Shown here: in pieces, positions 61,724 to 64,000 of the stretch
Numbering within the stretch: the stretch's first letter is position 1
Layout: each line of letters begins with the position of its first letter
Position numbers and translations under genes: made by a program
Origin: Clostridia bacterium
GTDB lineage: Bacteria > Bacillota > Clostridia > Christensenellales > Aristaeellaceae
DNA: 64,000 bases
NCBI GenBank assembly: GCA_017431005.1
Contig: JAFRLY010000004.1
Span: 1-64,000 of the forward strand
Reading direction: 5' to 3'
Notes under the pieces: model-generated
Told to the model about the DNA's origin: nothing
Database searches by the model: none
What the model saw: only the letters and a program-made list of their open reading frames with translations

Positions 61724-63040
61724 TTATTCCTTTGTTTCGTCTTCAGATGCCTGCTTCCCGGCTTCCGGCGTCTGTTCCCCGTCAGCCTCAGCCGCGGCGG
61801 GTTCCTCTTCAGGGGCTTTGCTGATCTGCACGCGGGTCACCCGGAAACCGTCCATCTCCGTTACCTGGAAACGCCAGCCGCCGACATCGAAGCTGTCGTT
61901 CAGCTCCGGCACCTTTTCCAGCATTTCGCTGACCCAGCCGCCGACCGTGTCCGTTTCGTAATTGTTGGGGAGCTCATATTTCTCGAGCATTTCCTCCAGC
62001 TGCATGCCGCCGTCCACGATGACAGTGCCATCCTCCTGCTCCACGACTTCCTCCTCCACCTCGTCGTGTTCATCGTAGATCTCGCCCACCAGTTCCTCCA
62101 GCACGTCCTCCATGGTGACAATGCCTTCCGTCCCGCCGTACTCATCCAGCAGAATGACCTGATGGGTCTTGGAGGTGCGGAACAGCTTCATCAGGTTGCT
62201 GATGGACAGGCTGGCCGGAGCGAACACCGGCTCCTTCATGATCTCGGTAATGGAGCTGACGCCTTCATGCGTCATTTTATAAAAGTCCTTTTCGTTCAGC
62301 GTCCCGACAATATGGTCCAGATCCTCGTGATATACAGGAATCCGGCTGTACCAGGTGGCCCGGAACAGATCCGCGGCCTCCTCCAGGGTGGCGGTATCCT
62401 CAATGGCGGTCACGTCCACCCGGGGCGTCATGATATCCTCGGCATTCTGATCGCTGAACTCGATGGCAGAACGGATCAGTTCGCCTTCGTCCTCCTCGAT
62501 GTCCCCTTCCGTCTGGGCTTCATCGATCATGGTCATCAGTTCATTTTCGATCTGGTTTTCCTCCGGATCCGGCTTCACTATCCTGCTCAGCAGCCGCCGG
62601 TAAAGGGAAAACAGGAGATCCAGCGGATGCAGCAGCACCACCAGCGTCCGCATCAGCGGACTGACTGACATGGCGAACCGCTCCGGCTGCTGCTTGGCCA
62701 GGGTTTTCGGCCCCACCTCGCCGAGGAACAGCACCAGAACCGTCATCACGGCAGACGCCACCGTCGTGGCCAGATCCTCCCGGCCGGGAAGAATCCGTGT
62801 CGTAAACAGCAGCGTGGCGATCGCCGTACCCGCTATATTCACAATGTTGTTGCCGATCAGCACCGTGGTCAGCAGAGAATCGTATTTATCCAGCAGATCA
62901 ATCGCGATCTGCGCACGTTCCTTTCGGCTTCCTTCCACTGTTTTCAGTTTTACCTTGTTGGAAGCGGAGAAAGCCGTTTCTGTAGCGGAAAACAACGCCG
63001 AGAGCGCAATACATACGATCAGGGCAAGCCATAGGCCCAT
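61724..63040 (-). CDS. CNNM/CorC-type membrane protein (DUF21, CBS pair, transporter-associated domain)
   Basis: The 438-residue protein starts with a DUF21 membrane domain of about four helices (LWLALIVCIALSALFSATET, VASAVMTVLVLFLGEVGPKT), then a CBS pair (DIMTPRVDVTAIEDTATLEE, THQVILLDEYGGTEGIVTME) and a CorC/HlyC C-terminal domain (WRFQVTEMDGFRVTRVQIS). A Pro/Glu-rich tail follows. Family members are linked to magnesium efflux or membrane integrity and are often called hemolysins. ATG 63040 is chosen because the DUF21 helix starts right there, with AAAGGA upstream; ATG 63067 is possible. A terminator lies just before it. Confidence 0.9.
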   Translation of the reverse strand: MGLWLALIVCIALSALFSATETAFSASNKVKLKTVEGSRKERAQIAIDLLDKYDSLLTTVLIGNNIVNIAGTAIATLLFTTRILPGREDLATTVASAVMTVLVLFLGEVGPKTLAKQQPERFAMSVSPLMRTLVVLLHPLDLLFSLYRRLLSRIVKPDPEENQIENELMTMIDEAQTEGDIEEDEGELIRSAIEFSDQNAEDIMTPRVDVTAIEDTATLEEAADLFRATWYSRIPVYHEDLDHIVGTLNEKDFYKMTHEGVSSITEIMKEPVFAPASLSISNLMKLFRTSKTHQVILLDEYGGTEGIVTMEDVLEELVGEIYDEHDEVEEEVVEQEDGTVIVDGGMQLEEMLEKYELPNNYETDTVGGWVSEMLEKVPELNDSFDVGGWRFQVTEMDGFRVTRVQISKAPEEEPAAAEADGEQTPEAGKQASEDETKE

Positions 63041-63080
63041 GAAATGATTCAATCCTTTCTGTTTCATCCCGAAAAATACC

Positions 63081-63107
63081 AAAAAACCGTTCCGCATGCG
63101 GAACGGT
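63081..63107 (-). terminator. Terminator of the pyrophosphatase gene
   Basis: ACCGTTCCGCATGCGGAACGGT (63086-63107) is a perfect palindromic hairpin; the minus strand continues with six T. It ends the pyrophosphatase gene upstream of the CorC-like gene. Confidence 0.85.
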
Positions 63108-63163
63108 GAGATTATACCATGTAAATCCTTGATTTGCAACAGATCCCGGCGTTCCGGCGCGTA

Positions 63164-64000
63164 TCAGCCCCACAGCAGTGCCAGTCCCGGCACAATCTGT
63201 TTCTTCCGGGACATGATACCCGGCAGGAACGCGTGATCCTCCTCCAGCCGGGGCGGGTTGAACGCCTGCCGGATGACTTCCCGGTCACCCAGGAAGAGCA
63301 GCTCGGTGCCTTCACGGAGCACGTCCGTGATCATCAGCAGCACCATATCATATTCCTTATCCTTCCGGAGCTTCTGCATTTCCGCCAGGAACTCCTCCCG
63401 CCGCTTCAGCAGGCTCCGGGAGTCCATCGTGGTGATCTGGGAGATGCCCAGCCGGTGATCCGCGATATGGAATTCCTTGAAGTCGGTTTTGATCAGCGCC
63501 GCCGCGGATTTGCCGTTCACATTGGAGGAGAAAACCTCCTGCCCCAGGGTATCCAGATCCAGGCCAGCGATCCTGGCCAGCCGCTCCGCCATGCGGCGGT
63601 CCCGCTGGGTCGTTGTCGGGGACTTGAACATCACCGTGTCGCTGATAATGGCCGCGGCCATCAGCCCCGCCAGCTTTTCCCCGGGCATCAGTCCATGCTC
63701 CTGGAACAGGGTTCCGATGATCGTGTTCGTGGAGCCCACGGGCTCATTGCGCATGAAAACCGGATAACCGGTCTGCACATCCGCCAGGCGGTGATGGTCG
63801 ATAATGCCCACCAGCTCCGCCTGCTCCAGGCCGGGAACGGACTGCCCGATTTCGTTATGATCCACCAGCACAATCCGCTTGCGCCTGGGCTGAATCAGAT
63901 GATAGCGGCTGAGTGTGCCGATCACCTTATCATCCGCATCCAGCACGGGATAGCTGCGGTACCGGCTCTGCAGCACCGCCTCCCGCACGTCATCCAGATA
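63164..64000 (-). CDS. Manganese-dependent inorganic pyrophosphatase-like DHH protein, 5' end outside window
   Basis: The frame is open to the last base (YLDD then VREAVLQS), so the 5' part is cut by the window. The visible part begins in a CBS domain (SYPVLDADDKVIGTLSRYHL), then VLVDHNEIGQSVPGLEQAEL and VGIIDHHRLADVQTGYPVF, the DHH/DHHA2 signature of family II pyrophosphatases, and FSSNVNGKSAAALIKTDFKEF with the C-terminal SRKKQIVPGLALLW. CBS-containing forms of this enzyme are regulated by adenine nucleotides. The internal GTG at 63988 should not be taken as the start. Confidence 0.92.
   Translation of the reverse strand, partial: YLDDVREAVLQSRYRSYPVLDADDKVIGTLSRYHLIQPRRKRIVLVDHNEIGQSVPGLEQAELVGIIDHHRLADVQTGYPVFMRNEPVGSTNTIIGTLFQEHGLMPGEKLAGLMAAAIISDTVMFKSPTTTQRDRRMAERLARIAGLDLDTLGQEVFSSNVNGKSAAALIKTDFKEFHIADHRLGISQITTMDSRSLLKRREEFLAEMQKLRKDKEYDMVLLMITDVLREGTELLFLGDREVIRQAFNPPRLEEDHAFLPGIMSRKKQIVPGLALLWG

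Overview
This 64 kb window looks like chromosome of a Gram-positive, anaerobic, probably gut or rumen Clostridia-grade Firmicute. The grounds are strong AGGAGG-type ribosome binding sites, HemZ, an AmmeMemoRadiSam module, a type-2 IleRS, Tgt, FtsY, Mn-type pyrophosphatase, UxaC, and many ABC and glycoside-hydrolase genes that use CUT1-like permeases without a local ATPase. The genus cannot be fixed from sequence alone. Most of the window is G+C-rich; two stretches (1-3.9 kb and about 36-48 kb) look visibly more A+T-rich and carry accessory genes.

Layout. 1-3.9 kb: one end of an integrative element (methyltransferase fragment, N-terminally truncated Cas4-like nuclease, four small phage/ICE-type genes including an excisionase-like protein, and a tyrosine integrase) next to tRNA-Ala(GGC). 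4.2-10.5 kb: Memo-AMMECR1 fusion plus its radical SAM partner, a MATE pump, a zinc alcohol dehydrogenase and an M32 carboxypeptidase. 10.5-19.3 kb, minus strand: DUF4867, tgt, a pseudouridine synthase, an rRNA methyltransferase-like protein, a degenerate GH4-like protein, ileS and deoC. 19.5-24.1 kb: ftsY, an MBL hydrolase, hemZ and nnr. 24.1-28.6 kb: a secreted protein of unknown role, a D-aminoacylase-like amidohydrolase and an MsrA-SGNH hydrolase fusion.

28.7-36.0 kb is a compact fucoside-utilisation locus: solute-binding protein, two permeases, a LacI regulator and a GH95 alpha-L-fucosidase. LacI and GH95 have back-to-back promoters, and near-identical CGAAACGTTTCG operators lie in front of GH95 and in front of the transporter operon. 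36.1-48.1 kb is a one-directional run of small single-function genes: an ArsR pair with an 18-bp palindromic operator, six acetyltransferase domains, MccF-like peptidase, two antibiotic-resistance-like transferases (APH-like, ANT-like), asparaginase, adenosine deaminase, a P-loop kinase-like protein and a secreted protein. Duplicated 3'-end fragments and related intergenic sequences show that this stretch was assembled by recombination.

48.2-59.4 kb holds a beta-glucuronidase-like GH2 with a sugar-kinase-like gene under one promoter, a second MATE pump, a NUDIX hydrolase, two paralogous 66-residue proteins (one coupled to an ECF sigma factor), a DUF1622 membrane protein, glucuronate isomerase UxaC, a MutS-like ATPase and a secreted cysteine-hydrolase candidate. 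GH2 and UxaC would together release and isomerise glucuronate. 59.5-64 kb, minus strand: HAD phosphatase, glycerol-1-phosphate dehydrogenase, a CBS/CorC membrane protein and a pyrophosphatase cut by the window end.

The most unusual items are the MsrA-SGNH fusion, the QueG-like/GNAT fusion, the cassette-like accessory array with shared 3' remnants, and the paired 66-residue proteins, one of them translationally coupled to a sigma factor. No CRISPR array, rRNA or intact insertion sequence was seen.
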